From: Ridgeia piscesae
Taxonomy: Eukaryota; Annelida; Polychaeta; Sabellida; Siboglinidae
Length of the DNA stretch: 64,000 nucleotides
Reading direction: 5' to 3'
Assembly (NCBI GenBank): GCA_025642075.2
Contig: JAODUO010000138.1
Span: 160,001 to 224,000 of the forward strand
In this document: piece after piece, positions 33,966 to 47,247 of the stretch
Position numbering within the stretch: position 1 is the stretch's first letter
How the letters are laid out: every line of letters starts with the position of its first letter
Program-made: the position numbers and the translations under genes
The notes under the pieces: generated by a model
Told to the model about the DNA's origin: nothing
Seen by the model: only the letters and a program-made list of their open reading frames with translations
Databases searched by the model: none

Positions 33966-35719
33966 GAGTCAAAACGTGCAAGCGGTTTAACCAGACTCCG
34001 TCAGGCGGCAGCATTTTTTTATTAGCTCTTGCGGTAGTGATGCTTGTGTTTGAGGATTTGTTTACTTTGACGATACTACTTGCGTGATGTATGCTAAACT
34101 GATTACACCCTGGTAGTGCACATGTCATGCGTGACATCACTAACCAACTGTAATGTTATATAGAATTAAGTTTGATTAAATTGGGGAATGTATTGTCAAA
34201 TTACTATATTATCGCTCGATTGTATTGACGGCCAAAATTATTAGGGCCTTTTCAAAACGGTTTACGAACTGTTTTAATGTATATGTGTTCGGAATGTCAT
34301 TCTACATCATTTCCGGTACAAATAATTAAGATATTATTTTTAATTGTGTTTTACATAAATTTAATGCCGTAATTAAGCCGATGCGGCGATGGCGATGTCA
34401 CTCACTCAGTCTCATGACATAGGGCGCGAGCAGTTGGCACATGCCAGACGCATCAGAGCCGCAAAGCCTACAAACACGTTTATACTTATTATGATTTATT
34501 ACACCACAAATTGGCAGTGTATATTACACAATAAAATGATTGTGGACACATGATTTCAGAATGCAGCTATAAAACCTATTCATTAATGTACTCACGCGTC
34601 ATTTTATATGTCAATAGTAGACAATACTTTCAAGTAAAATGTGCAGTTAGTTTAATAAAAAATCATTTTTGTATCATTGTGTACTATTTATTTAAGGTTG
34701 TTGACCCACAAGGATCCCATAACATTGCTTCTACCATTAAGTAGTTATAATCAATGAAATGTCATCAGATATAAAATAAGCTAACTTTTTGAGATTCCAT
34801 TATTGGTTTGAATTTTTTTAATCACTGGATGAAAGTAATTCCTACCCGTCTGACAAAAGGAATCCGTATCTTGCTGCATAATCCGGTTCCCAAATAATTC
34901 CCCACTGGTGCTATGCTTCCGTTGCTATGTAAGAGTGGCGCCACACCATGGGCTGGAGACCAGTTAACGTCTTGTCGCAGCAACGGTGTTGCATAGTGTA
35001 AACATGCAACAGGTATTGCATGCAACCATTTGCAAGTAACATCGTTCAGCTATGACCTTTCTCAATTGCCTTGTTACTTGCTAAAGTCTTTTTAATAAAT
35101 GGCATTATTGCATCATTATCTCTAGAGTTATCTCAGCATAATTGTATCATCTTAATGGATCATTCTATATCTAAAATGGGCACATGCGAGTAAATTTTTT
35201 TTGGCAAATGGATAGTCGAATGGTAGTTCATCTCATTTGCCACCCAATGTGTGTGTATTGTATGGGTCTAAAACTTCTATTTGTCTCTGGTCTTATACTG
35301 GGTGTCTGGAAGGCTTCATTCTCTGTCTGCAGGTCTTCACACAAGTTTCCGTCACTCCTGTTGCCATGAATACAACACTATTCAGATTTTTCAAACCACA
35401 TCAGCATATACAGTGTACAACATGCAGTGTCTCCATAGACACAGTTCTAATATATATGCCTTTACCCTCTGGGCTGCCTTTTTCTTTGTTTTTAAGCAAG
35501 TTCACTAGTAGCACCCACGCAATCAGTGAGGAATTCGTTCCAATCGGCATTCTGTTCATTTGCCATTATCTGTGGGAACAAATACTTTCTGATATTTTGC
35601 CCACACATTTCTTAACCAATATTACTTAGAGTTCTTGTTACTTTGTTATTTGATCTAAAGCTATTATTACTTTCAACATACAATGCAGTGTTTAATGTGC
35701 TTGAACTTGTATGTTTCAG
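33966..35719. other. Intergenic and presumed 5' region of TXNL4A
   Basis: A moderately GC-rich patch at 34375-34475 and the segment 34840-35020 are candidate promoter positions for TXNL4A, but no core element could be fixed. A non-coding first exon must lie somewhere upstream of the acceptor at 35719. I could not place it. Confidence 0.4.
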
Positions 35720-35751
35720 TGACTCTACAGGGCAGCTGACAACCATACACC

Positions 35752-36180
35752 ATGTCGTACATGCTGCAACATCTCCACAACGGCTGGCAGGTCGACCAGG
35801 CGATTCTCTCGGAAGAAGACCGTGTTGTCATAATTCGTTTCGGCCACGACTGGGACCCCACCTGCATGGTGATGGATGAGACACTGTACAAGGTTGCGGA
35901 GAAAGTCAAACACTTTGCCGTCATATATCTTGTGGATATCACTGAAGTTCCCGACTTCAACAAGATGTACGAATTGTACGACCCTTGCACGACAATGTTC
36001 TTTTATCGTAACAAACACATCATGATTGATTTAGGCACCGGAAACAATAACAAGATAAACTGGGCTATGGAGGATGGACAAGAGTTCATTGACATTGTTG
36101 AGACGATATTCCGTGGTGCCAGGAAAGGCCGTGGTCTCGTAGTGTCGCCAAAAGATTACTCGACAAAGTACCGATACTAG
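35752..36180 (+). CDS. TXNL4A: Thioredoxin-like protein 4A (Dim1/U5-15K), spliceosomal
   Basis: 142 codons, MSYMLQHLHNGWQVDQAILS through RFGHDWDPTCMVMDE, YLVDITEVPDFNKMYELYDP and the invariant end VVSPKDYSTKYRY. Length and sequence match the human protein almost throughout. It is a thioredoxin-fold component of the U5 snRNP and U4/U6.U5 tri-snRNP, essential for pre-mRNA splicing and acting in the nucleus. It lacks a redox CxxC. The CDS is in one exon. A clear acceptor (ATGTTTCAG, ending 35719) lies 32 bases before the ATG, so an intron splits the 5' UTR and this is unlikely to be a retrocopy. It converges on MTRF1L. Confidence 0.97.
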   Translation: MSYMLQHLHNGWQVDQAILSEEDRVVIIRFGHDWDPTCMVMDETLYKVAEKVKHFAVIYLVDITEVPDFNKMYELYDPCTTMFFYRNKHIMIDLGTGNNNKINWAMEDGQEFIDIVETIFRGARKGRGLVVSPKDYSTKYRY

Positions 36181-37020
36181 TATTCATGGAGACCCTATGT
36201 CAAGACAGTGTTTGTTGGCATTTATCTAGTGCAGACTTTTCATTAAGGAGTATGGAATTATTTTCTAGTTAAGGCAGTCAATGCCCGAACTTTAATTGAA
36301 ACATTTCTATTGAAGTGATGCGGAAGACTTCTCGGGCAGTATGCAATGAAGCATCTAGGACATTTCCAGTTCTTTTGATTCATTGTCACCGACACCAAGT
36401 CATCCTTCAGCAAAACTAGCACATTTTGGGTAAATTGGTTAGTTGATAAATGTTGTTAAACTTCAAATTCATGAATTTTGTTTACTCGGGTAAAGAGTCC
36501 GTACAACAAACCGGTAGAGAAGACCAACGTGTTTAGTAATAGTATACACCGGTATATAATGGGTATATATATATCATGGATTTCATTGGTATATACTTTT
36601 AAGATATAGACTAGAGTTATTATAATGAATTTCTTTATTATTTGTGTAAATCATTGTTGAATTACTTCAATTAAACCCATGTTCAAATATATAATCAATT
36701 AATGTTTGTTTTACCTGTGTAATGCTATACATACCCGTATATGTATGTAAATATATATATATATATATACATATATATACATATATATACATACACACAC
36801 TGAATAAGTTATACACTGTCCATGTGCACAGTGGCAAACATAAACAATGATGTTAAGTATAATGCAAATGTGGCCGAGAGAAAAAATAGACAGGAAATTG
36901 GTTGACAATGGACTAGAGTAAATCATAAGGAGTAGTGATTAAACATTTTCAAAGAAAAGGAATATGGTTTCATTAAGAATACAGCAACCGTATTTCTTTG
37001 TTCTGCTACATCCAAAAAAA
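36181..37020. other. TXNL4A 3' UTR and flank
   Basis: AT-rich, with a TA/TACA microsatellite at about 36749-36798. No gene signal. Confidence 0.5.
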
Positions 37021-37250
37021 GGAGATAGCAACTAAAAGGGGGAGACAGCAACTGGAGGGGGAGACAGCAACTGGAGAGGGGGAGACAGCAGCTGGAGGAG
37101 GAGACAGCAACTAAAAGGGGGAGACAGCAACTGGAGAGGGGGAGACAGCAGCTGGAGAGGAGGAGACAGCATCTGGAGAGGAGGAGACAGCAACTAAACG
37201 GGGCAGACAGCAATTGTAGAGGGGGAGACAGCAACTGGAAAGTGAGAGAC
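37021..37250. repeat. Minisatellite of about 20-25-bp purine-rich units
   Basis: About ten imperfect copies of GGGGGAGACAGCAACTGGAG with variants (AACTAAAAG, CAGCTGGAGAG). Almost purely purine on the plus strand, with CA steps. It lies just beyond the MTRF1L 3' end. Confidence 0.93.
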
Positions 37251-37319
37251 AGGTCTGGTCTTGCAAGAAAGGGATCAAACTGAAATTCTGCATTTTAGTT
37301 TAAACGACAATTCTTCAGA

Positions 37320-37325
37320 TTTATT
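37320..37325 (-). other. Candidate polyadenylation signal of MTRF1L
   Basis: AATAAA on the minus strand about 65 bases after the stop codon at 37390-37392. Confidence 0.55.
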
Positions 37326-37389
37326 TCCAAATATTTATATATCTGACATCTAACCTCTTTTAAACAGCATCAGTTCTATGTTAGGATGA

Positions 37390-40300
37390 TCAAGAGCATC
37401 CAGATTTTGAAGCAACTTTGGGAGATTTTATACTGTCTTTGTATTCAAGCAACAGTTCCAGCAACTCTTCCTTGTGTGACTCCATCAGCAACCTGTCAAT
37501 CATCTCGTCTAGCTCCTCCCCTCCCACAAGGAACGCGTCCAGATTATGCATGTTGCATCCAATGCGGTGGTCTGTCACCCGATCCTGGTTGAAGTTGTAT
37601 GTGCGGATCTTGTCCGACCGGGCCCCAGTGCCAACCTGCAACAATCCATAGTTAACTTTCAACATTCAATAACTTTATTGAATTCTGTTTAACAACTTTA
37701 CTGACAGGACCTACAATCTCTACACTTAACAAGTGTACAGAATCTGTAGAATTTATTTCACTACTAGGTTACAAGTATTTCCACCATAAAATAATCTGCA
37801 ATTTAATATTTTTCGTACTTGCGAAACCACTTGTTGGATTGAATGTTTAATTTGTAGACATTTGTGACTGACATGTTAATTCACCTGTAACTTTCTCTTC
37901 ATCTTTGTAGCTGTTTCCTGCTCTGTCAGTTCCTTCTGGTAAAGCCTAAAAGCAGATATATGCAATATTAAAATGATTCTTTGAGACTTTTAAACTTTGT
38001 CATATATGCAATTGTTACTTATCATATTAATTATTTCATGTAATTCACATTTCATTAGAATTATGTTTATTACCCCGGGGAGGTAGTCACTAATTACCCT
38101 GACAGTATCTAAACAATAAATATAAACACAGTCTCTATCTATACTATCCATACAAGGCATGATCATGAATATATCGTAGTCTGCCAGGTTTTATAGTTCA
38201 AGAAATATGTGTTCACATTATCAACAAGTGTCACTGGTATTTGTTGAGCAACGAGCTCAAAACGATTCTCATAATCACAGTTACTCAGGTATGTTTTTTA
38301 CAGATTGAGATGGTGTTGATGTTAACATGTTCTCTGAGTCAGGATGGATGCACAGTCCCCAATGTTGAAAGTCAGGATTTTACACCAAATATCATGCATG
38401 GCCTATTTGGATATTGAACTCAGGGTTCCTGCGTGCCAGGCAGTTGTGTGACGGCCAATTCCATGGAATGCTTTAAGTCGAGGTTTGCCACCACCTTCTT
38501 GTCTATTACCATACCTGTGGTACCCTACGCTCTTATGTCTACTAAGATACTAACTTATCTTCCTTTTTCCATCAACCTACACATCAACCTGCAATGCAGT
38601 GTCTTACTTTGATCTGAGGATCTTCAGAGCTGTGGCACGATTCTTAAGTTGTGAGCGTTCCTGCTGGCACTCAGTCACCATGCCTGGAACACAACGGCCA
38701 ACAGTGAACTGCCTCCTTCACAACAAATCACACCACTGACCGCCTCTAGAGGACTGACAGTGAAAACAACAATTTATGTCATAAAATACACTCAACAGAG
38801 CTCAATTGTTTTAGAAACATCTGCTGACTACAAGCATCTGAGAGTAGGTGTACTACCTTAATGGCACACACCCAGAGGTATGCACAATTCTGACAGCATG
38901 TGTCTGAATGTATGTGTAATATCTAGATGGCAAGTACCTGATGGTACATGTACTATTCTGATGGTAAGTACCTGGAAGTAAGTGTACTATCCTGATGCCA
39001 AGTACCTCGAAGTAAGTGTACTATCCTGATGCCAAGTACCTGATGGTATGTGTACTATCCTGACAGCACTGTCTGTCTTGTTGACGTGTTGACCTCCACT
39101 CCCACTCGCCCTGAATGTGTCTATTCGCAGGTCTTTCGGGTTGATCTGAACATCTATCTGGCAACAATTCAAAACAGTGTTGCATATTTCACTTGGTACA
39201 TATGCAAGCTTGAATATTAGATACAGATGCTGTTTGAATTTTGATAATTCTGATTTATAAATGAATTGACCATCACTAAAAGACAGTACCGTGTAAAATG
39301 CACTTTTTTGGGTAAATATTTCACGCATGGCTTTACAACATGTGCAAATTATCGGTAGCTAAATGCGCCCTCTGGTGGTGATAACATACTTCAGATGGTT
39401 GTGGCAAAACAGCCACTGTCATGGTGCTTGTGTGAATTCGACCAGACTTCTCAGTCTGGGGTACTCGCTGTACACGGTGAACTCCGCTCTCAAACTTGAG
39501 ATGTCTGTATACCTCCTGCCCCGACACAATGGCACTCGCCTTACGCAGCCCACCTGTCAACATTGCAGACACATTCTGAGTAACAAATAATTATGACATG
39601 GCAACCGACAAAACTGTGACTGGATTAGGGTTACCTCTTTTGTCAAGGGGGGTCAACGTCAAATTAAGGTGTCATAAGATTATATATGAAAGCGATAACA
39701 ATCTTCATTGTAAAAGGCAAATCTACTGGGCCCTATCAATCGAGTGATATCTTCTTAAAATGTCAACTTTTTATAGTTCAAGCAAATAGTCACTACCTTT
39801 TATTGGTTAGAATTAACTAATTTCAGATAACAATTACATTTTCATATTTTTAATGCCATATTTCTGTTTAGTTTTCGTACTGTACTCACTTTGTGCTTCA
39901 GTTATGTGTGATTTAGATTGGATGGAACACATTTTAACATGTTTTATACATTTAACAACAGTTCACATCAGTTGGTGTTTTGTGGAGCTGTGTAAAGGAC
40001 ATAATCTACTCACCCATATCACTGGGATCGTGTTCAATCACATCAAAAGACCAGCCTTTTACAGCAGCATAGTTGTTGTACATGTTGAATATTTCATTAG
40101 TGAACAGCATTGCTTCTTTGCCTCCCACTCCTGCACTAACTTCTAGGATGATGTCGTGCTCGTCGGCTCTTCCATATGGGACTAGCATCATCAGAATCTG
40201 ACAGGTGAATCAGTTACTCCATTGGAACAGTCATTAAGATATCTTTAAAACAGCAATGAATCTTAGAAAACATTTTCTTTATATAACACTGTAATTACTG

Positions 40301-41205
40301 GCAAACACTAGGGCAGTGAAATATTATATTACTAACAATTTAAACAATCTTGTTATTAAAAACAATATTACTTTGTAAAATAAAAACAACTGAAGTTAGT
40401 GATTATAGGTTCAAGATTATGGTATTTATCCAAGAAATGTTTCTCATAATTATAGTGCTACATAAAAAAAATACGAATACTAAATTTTTTTTAAACATTA
40501 TATATTTTCAGTTATTTAATATGATTATGAAGAGATGTGCACCAAAATTACCAGGTTCTAGCAATTTCAGTATAATCAGTTATAATTATTATCAACCCCA
40601 AACCTAGTACCTACCTCCTGCTCCAAATCTTCCAGCTCTTCTTTCACATTCTTCAGTTCTAACTCTGCCATCTCCACCATTTCCTGACCACTCTGTGATA
40701 CATCAGCTATGATGGCTGTTAATTCGTGAAGTTCTGTCCTTTTTTCTTTCATTTTTTCTATGCGAGCAACCAACAGTCCTAAGTTATTAATTATTTTGTT
40801 CAATTTGTGAATTTCGTCATCTGATTTCTCTCCTACAGATGACAGTTTCAGGGTAGTCACATTATATTCATCGAGCAGGTGATCAAGGTACTGCATCAGC
40901 TCAGATTCGTTATTGTCAAAAGATAAGACATTGTCGGCTTTGGTGCTAAACAGGGTCATGGATTGCAAGCTTTTCATAGCGCTTCCACTGGGATGACAGT
41001 GTGTACATTTGTTGGCTGTAAGACCGCAGCAAGGCAACTGATGGGAAAGATAGTGATGGGTGCGAGTTGGCAGAAATGTTCGAGTTGGCATCAAAGATGT
41101 CAGTCGGCGTGGTCGAAGCAGTATTGCTGACAACAATCTTCGTGCTGCACAAAACTCCATTTGCATACTCGCAATTTTTCGAAGATGCATCACGGCAACC
41201 GCCAT
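37390..41205 (-). CDS. MTRF1L: Mitochondrial peptide chain release factor 1 (mtRF1a type)
   Basis: Seven minus-strand exons: 41205-40615, 40197-40014, 39553-39390, 39157-39040, 38683-38608, 37945-37885, 37635-37390. Phases all agree; 1440 nt, 479 residues. The N-terminal exon has a long basic leader suited to mitochondrial import, then a helical domain ([20 protein letters not shown]). The codon-recognition loop [16 protein letters not shown] carries P-Q-T at about 290-292, the PxT motif that reads stop codons UAA and UAG. The catalytic GGQ ([20 protein letters not shown]) is at about 334-336. [18 protein letters not shown] ends the core. The protein releases finished chains from the mitochondrial ribosome. 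The uninterrupted PxT loop favours MTRF1L over vertebrate MTRF1, although the C-terminal wording also recalls MTRF1. The donor at 39040 is repeated downstream in tandem. Confidence 0.93.
38836..39065. repeat. 34-bp repeats copying the MTRF1L GGQ-exon edge and donor
   Basis: About seven units of 34 bp. On the minus strand the exon ends GGATAGTACACATACCATCA-G|GTACTTGGC. The next units read GGATAGTACACTTACTTCGA-G|GTACTTGGC, then TTCCAG|GTACTTACC, CATCAG|GTACTTGCC, and so on. Similarity to the exon is highest next to it and fades toward 38836, as expected of stepwise duplication from the boundary. Confidence 0.9.
39600..40013. other. MTRF1L intron
   Basis: AT-rich intron between exons 39553 and 40014. 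No repeats or ORFs of interest. The 97-codon plus-strand ORF at 39853 is read across intron and antisense exon. Confidence 0.6.
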
Positions 41206-42155
41206 TAGTATCTATGAGAACGTTGACTTCAATGCAATGTCGTTTCTCCTTCAATACATTGGTAAAAATAGTGTATTATCGCTCGACCTTACACAACTGG
41301 CGTATTTTTAAGTGCGTTGCTCAATACGGCAAATACCTTGTCAGATGCCTATGTATGTAAGATATTATGCAATAAATTGCTCCAATGTCACGGACAGTGT
41401 GTTATCATAAAGAATATTTAGTGGTTATTTAAAATTCCCAAACTCGACCTGTCAAACAGACCGGAAGTGTTGACACACGTTGTAACAACTTCCGCTCTCA
41501 TGTCCGAACGGGGACAGACCAGTATTAAGCAATTATCATGTAACAAGATTGCCGTCTCTAGCCACAAGTTCCAGTCGGGCTGCGGACAAGGTAGCATTTT
41601 CCTACCTATATCCCAACAGTTTCCGCCTACTTATAACTTAACTGTCAATTTTGTTTCTGAACATATTCACACTGCTTAGCGCCAGCATACTATCTTCACT
41701 AAAAATATTCCAGGTCAGGAATCAGCTATAGTGGCTCTTCATTGCACTCTTTCTAGCTTTTCTATGCACTTCTTACAATATAACGTCCATATTTGTATAC
41801 AATATTCCAAATATGGCCTATCGCTTCATGCAGTGATACAATTAGCTGTTTCTCCTGATATGTACCATTTTGATGTGATTATTTTTAAATTCTGTGAGGT
41901 AAATATGTGTCACCTGAAAAGGATAATTGTATCTGTTAATAATTAATTGCATATTTTATTATTAGTTGGAATTGTTTGTGCTTGATTATTTTATAGATCA
42001 GAGATTTTATGATTAATTATGGGACCACAATGGAAATAAGTGCTTGCACTTTTTTGTGTTATCACTATATTTAATGTACTTTGTATTTATATCTTATGTA
42101 TATCTGTACAATGTTTTTACATTTTATATTAAATAAATCCATCCATCCATCCATG
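41206..42155. mobile_element. Probable retroelement 3' tail upstream of MTRF1L
   Basis: An AT-rich stretch ends in TTAAATAAATCCATCCATCC with a short (ATCC)n run (42133-42154). This kind of ending is seen on LINE and SINE 3' tails. No coding remnant was found before it, so the class and the left end are unknown. The first 300 bases next to the MTRF1L start are the likely promoter, with TTCCGCTCTCATG near 41490. Confidence 0.35.
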
Positions 42156-43490
42156 TCTGTCAAAAGCTATAGTGCTACTTTAATTGTGCTTATATTGTTA
42201 AACTACATTACTATAATATGCCAGGCTGCAAGTTTAACAAGATTTAACAAGATTAGCACACACATGCTGACAGTCATTCACATGATGATCAGCCATACGC
42301 CGTGTTGGGTCCTGGTGAAGGCTCCGTCTATCCCATCAGGACCCAAGGACAAAATAAAAAATTTGAATCTACTAAACACAACATTTTCAAATCAATGTAA
42401 AGGGCTTGCCAGCACCCATACAAAAATGTCCCATACATATGAAACTAACAGGAACGCACCAGGCCTAAAGAACAAGACCCACAATCGATTTTGTAATAAC
42501 AATAATAGTAATATATGTCTTTTACACTGCTCACTTACTCTTAATAATTCACTCAACTATATAAATGAGTATCTGCCAATAAAGTATGTGAAATCTTTGC
42601 ACAGTTCCTGCAGCATGGCTGAATGCTTCCTAAACAATTTCTGAATGGATAGATAAACCAGGGGCTAAAGTAAATGCTCTTTGAACAGTCTCAAGGACCA
42701 AATACCACATTATGTAAAAACTGGGCCAAATGGCCATCAAGTGCTTTAGACTATACAGTAATTTGGTAATTATGAATGAAATGTGTTTTGGTGACAATAT
42801 CAATAAAGTATATGATTTTTCACTCTGTAGTTGTCTAGAATATAAAATGTCTATCTTTGTCAACAAGTGACAATGTATCTTTAACCAGTAGACACCATAT
42901 GAGATGGCATAGCCAAATTGTGTGAATGCAGAACTTATCATTAGTCGTTTTTAGACAAGACTTATCTAATTTCAATCCACTCAGCCAGCCGCGTGACCAG
43001 AATGCAGTTGATAGCAATAAAGTATTATGACATTTCATTAAGAAGCTATTCAAAATATTGATTTTAATTACCAGGGGTAAATAAGCATCAAAATAACCTA
43101 AAGTTGCATTGAAGTGACAGCTTAATTTATGGAATACCAATCAGCTTTCCAGGCAGGCCAACTGGTCTTCAGTGCATGACATTGGGGAGCCAATACACAA
43201 TAACCAATTGTTTATGGTTTATTGCAGGTTACCTAGCCTCCAGAGTGGGGGTCAAAGCCGACACTGGCAAAATGTGGACGTGTTGCTTTTGGGGAGGCCC
43301 CAAGTTACGCATTTACTCTACTGGACTATACAGCTTGATACAGCCCCTACTTGATACAGCCCCTACCAGAGTAATTAGTTACACAGTTACACCTATACAC
43401 AAATCACCACAGGAGTTCTGTGTCCCAAGATCTGCAAAAAGCCCAGAGAGAAACAGGTAACATTTTAACATTTTACTTTTTGGTGAGGCC
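42156..43490. other. Intergenic, nothing recognised
   Basis: Contains a 187-codon plus-strand ORF (42081-42644) of low-complexity, Asn/Ser-rich composition without motif, and a 94-codon ORF at 43176. Neither shows splice logic or similarity that I can name. Treated as chance. Confidence 0.45.
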
Positions 43491-43499
43491 GTGAGATGC

Positions 43500-43770
43500 C
43501 CTTACAAGCGTAGTGTACACATTTCTTGTGTACAATGAAAATACCCTCAGATACGTCTATGCAAAATTAAACGAAAAGCTTCATAACAGTTTTTGAATAA
43601 AATAGGAAAACTTTAAATGTATCAATTTTAGGCCCCAAAGGACCCTAGGGGGCTTAAAAATGTATCAATCAAATTTACATTTCTTGTGCACAGTGACAGG
43701 GGCGATAGTGAAAAACGTCTATGCAAAATTAGAAAAACAGATCTTGAATGGTTTCTGAGATCTGAGAGGG
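43500..43770. repeat. Diverged tandem duplication of about 170 bp
   Basis: Matching order in both halves: ACATTTCTTGTGYACARTGA, CGTCTATGCAAAATTA, then TTTTTGAATAA or CTTGAATGGTTTCTGA. Also AATGTATCAATTTTAGG (about 43616) and AATGTATCAATCAAATT (about 43660). Confidence 0.75.
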
Positions 43771-44094
43771 CACGGCGCACAGCGAACACAAAGTGATGCC
43801 ATAGTCAATTGGACCTTTGACTCAAAGGATTAAAATGACATTTGCATATTTATAACTGAATACTTTAAGTTTAGGATAGTTTTGACAAGCATCTTCCTAT
43901 GGTTATCGTATCTATTAATTTATCAAATTGTAATGATGTTTGTACACATGCATATGTGTGTGTGTGTACATGTGAGTGCATGACTGCATACATGTACACA
44001 CTTGTGCATGCATCATCACTTGCATACAACTGCATTAACACACACAAACAAATATATACATAGTAACCTTTAATTACAAAGTCCATTTTAACAC

Positions 44095-44290
44095 ATCTGG
44101 TTAACAGAAGAAGTGTGTGTGTGAAACATCACATTTCGAGACAGAACAGGGAACATCTGGGTAAGAGAGAAGACAGAGATTGTAGACGTGATTGAACAAA
44201 TTAGAAGACATAAGTGGACCTGGGCGGGGCACACGAGTAGATGACCAGCCACTGGACACTGGACACGACAGGTGTACAGTGATGATGATG
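44095..44290 (+). mobile_element. Decayed LINE C-terminal fragment
   Basis: A plus-strand frame reads FRDRTGNIWVREKTEIVDVI, EQIRRHKWTWAGHTSR, stop, PATGHWTRQVYSDD. The WVREKT..VDVIEQ...KW.WAGH motif is typical of the end of RTE/I-type LINE ORF2. The stop after SR and the missing flanks show decay. Confidence 0.75.
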
Positions 44291-45994
44291 GTTAACGTCA
44301 CAGCCAAAGCCTCATTCTACGCTCATTCGACCTCACAAACATGTTCACACCGCAACTCACAGACACTGTATAACATTTTGAAAATACTATCTTACACTAT
44401 AGTACAAAACACATCACCAAAACAAAGTGGATGGTGCAACAACAACAACTGGAACTACTTAGTTATGTTCAATTATTCCTATAAATACAATTTGCTGCAA
44501 CAACCAGGTAAAATTCATAACTTTTCAAAGAAACTAACCACATTATGTGTGATTGTCCTCTTACCTGTCACAATAATTGTAAAAACGATGCAGTTGCATG
44601 ACCAATATATCAACTATGCCAAAATGAATCCATAAAATATTGCAACAACATATTTGACTGCTAATTTGATTGACTAAGTTAAATGACATTTCAGAATAAA
44701 AGGTTAGATCAGTTACAACTTTGCCCACCCATTGCAAAATGCAGTGAATTGTTTGAAGAAACATGCCAAGGAGAATATTACAACATAGATCCTCTTCAGA
44801 AAAATATTGCCTCCTAAATATTCCATATGGTGCTGTTTCATAAAATAATAGCAGTTGCACATTGCTCTAAGGCTAGGAAATAATAGCTGCCCCATAATAG
44901 CTGAAAAATAGTATTGCCACTGACCAAGAAATTATAACATGACAGATAATTTTGTACATTAACAAATCAAAAATAACTTATTCCAACCACGAGTGGTCTA
45001 CCAATAGTGCACTAATGCTATGAATGAATGGACCACAACAAAATGACTGATCCCTAACCAGATGTACAGCTGTACTATATAAATAGACAATATGTGCTAC
45101 TAGAAATAACCACTTTGCTATATCACAGATAAACATCACAGTGGTAAAGTGAGACTATACCAAACATGTTTACATCTACACATGAATCTGACAATTATCC
45201 CAATAAATAAGCATTTTGACGCCGCATTTCATAGAAACATCCGTCATCCAAACCCTTGGTGATCAATCTAAGGTGTGGTGAGACAGTCCTAACTACAGCT
45301 GTACAGAGTCAATCATGTTGCATCTACCTATTTACAACAGTAGCAGTGTAGCATTTAGCATATTCACACATAACAGAAGTTAGAAACTAATGAGTCACTG
45401 ACTAGAACAGAAACAAAATGAATTTGTGTAACAGCAGATGCAATCAGTATATGTGCATTTTACAGCAGTGGATTGTCGAAGCATGATAAATGAGTAACTG
45501 TTCACACACCTTCCTGTCAGAACAGACTGTACTATACAACAGTGTACATGTACACACATTTACAGTGTCAGGCACAATTGCATCATTCGGGGGTCTATTC
45601 CCATGTTCTCACACATTTCTATCCTAGAACAATCATGCCACAAGTCATACCATATTTGTAAAGATTTTGTCTCATTGGCGTGAGACAAAACGGGTTGAAT
45701 GAATTTGGTTTGACGGACATTGCTGACAGATGGGAGCACTATACACACAACTGATGCGACTGTTGCAATATAAAAACAAATGATGTGTTTGTGCATGTGT
45801 GTGCTACAGTGTTTTACACTTTGTCAAGTCCAGGCCTGCCCCAGACCCAGCCAAAGATGTGTCCTAGAGACACAGGTCCCACAGCATCAGGCATATCTGA
45901 GGTCTCGCTCAGTATATGGCAAATGTGCAATAAAAGTGTACAAGATTTACAATGACAAACAGGTGATGTTGACATATACATATATGTACATATA

Positions 45995-46038
<44 letters not shown>

Positions 46039-46062
46039 TATAAACTCCATTGTAGCTAAAGT

Positions 46063-46140
<78 letters not shown>

Positions 46141-47247
46141 CTTCAACGTGATGCCCCAGTTTACACCCAGTGTCCAATGACATTATACATAAACTGCTTT
46201 TGCATCTTCCCCAAATTCTGTTGATATGAAATTGTACATACATTTCCAATGGCTGAGATTTAACTGGCAAAAACAACCCACTAGAAAACATTAATGCCGG
46301 CCAGTCTAATGTTTGGACCAAACCAATATTATGTCAAGTATTTGAACATTCGACTGGTGGAACATGAAAGGCTTCTAATTATATTTCTTCAATGTAGTTC
46401 TACATGAAATGGTATAAAATTCTGTCTTTGGTAGATGGAATGAGAGAGCTCAACATGAAATGCCTATACATGTGTGTCGCCACTACATAGAAAGAAGACC
46501 TCTATGGTGACACATTAAAATCTAGCCAACAAACTGTGCCAGGCATGACAGGGTCCAAAGTCATGACACCGGCCAAAATGCCACATTTCACAATGACCTG
46601 AAATAGTACAAATGTGTTTGTTGTGTGTTTGCAGTTTACTGAGCAATGACACATTATTTGTTATCAATTTATCATGTTTAACATTGGCAGGCGATTGACA
46701 ATTTTCTGCCATCACATAAATACAACAATAATTGCTTGATTTACTTACAGTGGTGACCAAATTCCAACCTACTTGCCTATTTGCAGCTGTATGTTTTGCA
46801 GTTTTTAGACTGGAACAATTGCACTGCAACTTTCCATTCATAGAGAAACATGTTCCACTATACAACCTTAAAACCTGCACAATTTACAAGATAAAATACC
46901 CAGATATGTACATACTGTCACACATGCATTCTATCACTACTTTACAACAAGTGTCATAAATACGTGGATGAACATGACATTCCCTAGATGTGCCATGACA
47001 CAACAGTTCACACAACAACATTATTATAAGACAAAGTTTGATTGGTGTTGCTAAAACATAGATTACAAACTCTCGCAGAGTATTTCGTGATGCCGATACT
47101 GGTGTTTGATGAGCAGGCTCACACATAGAGTTCAAGGCACCAACGCAAGGCCCCACTGTTGGTTCATTGCAGTTCCGTTCCGGTCCATTTAGGGTAGAGC
47201 GGAGGATCCTGTGTACACGTGGCACCACCTGGTGTTTGCCAGGTGAC
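44291..47247. other. PLCL 3' flank and presumed long 3' UTR
   Basis: Nearly 3 kb of AT-rich DNA with no coding signal. Two TA microsatellites (about 46000-46035 and 46066-46137) account for the ORFs near 46 kb. How far the PLCL 3' UTR extends cannot be told. Confidence 0.5.

Noticed and set aside
42290..42350. Possible minus-strand exon reading GPDGIDGAFTRTQ
   Set aside because: Short open stretch without a convincing acceptor, donor or neighbouring exon. It does not join PLCL or MTRF1L.
42081..42644. 187-codon plus-strand ORF
   Set aside because: Low-complexity AT-rich translation starting inside an AT-rich retroelement-like tail. No motif and no splice sites.
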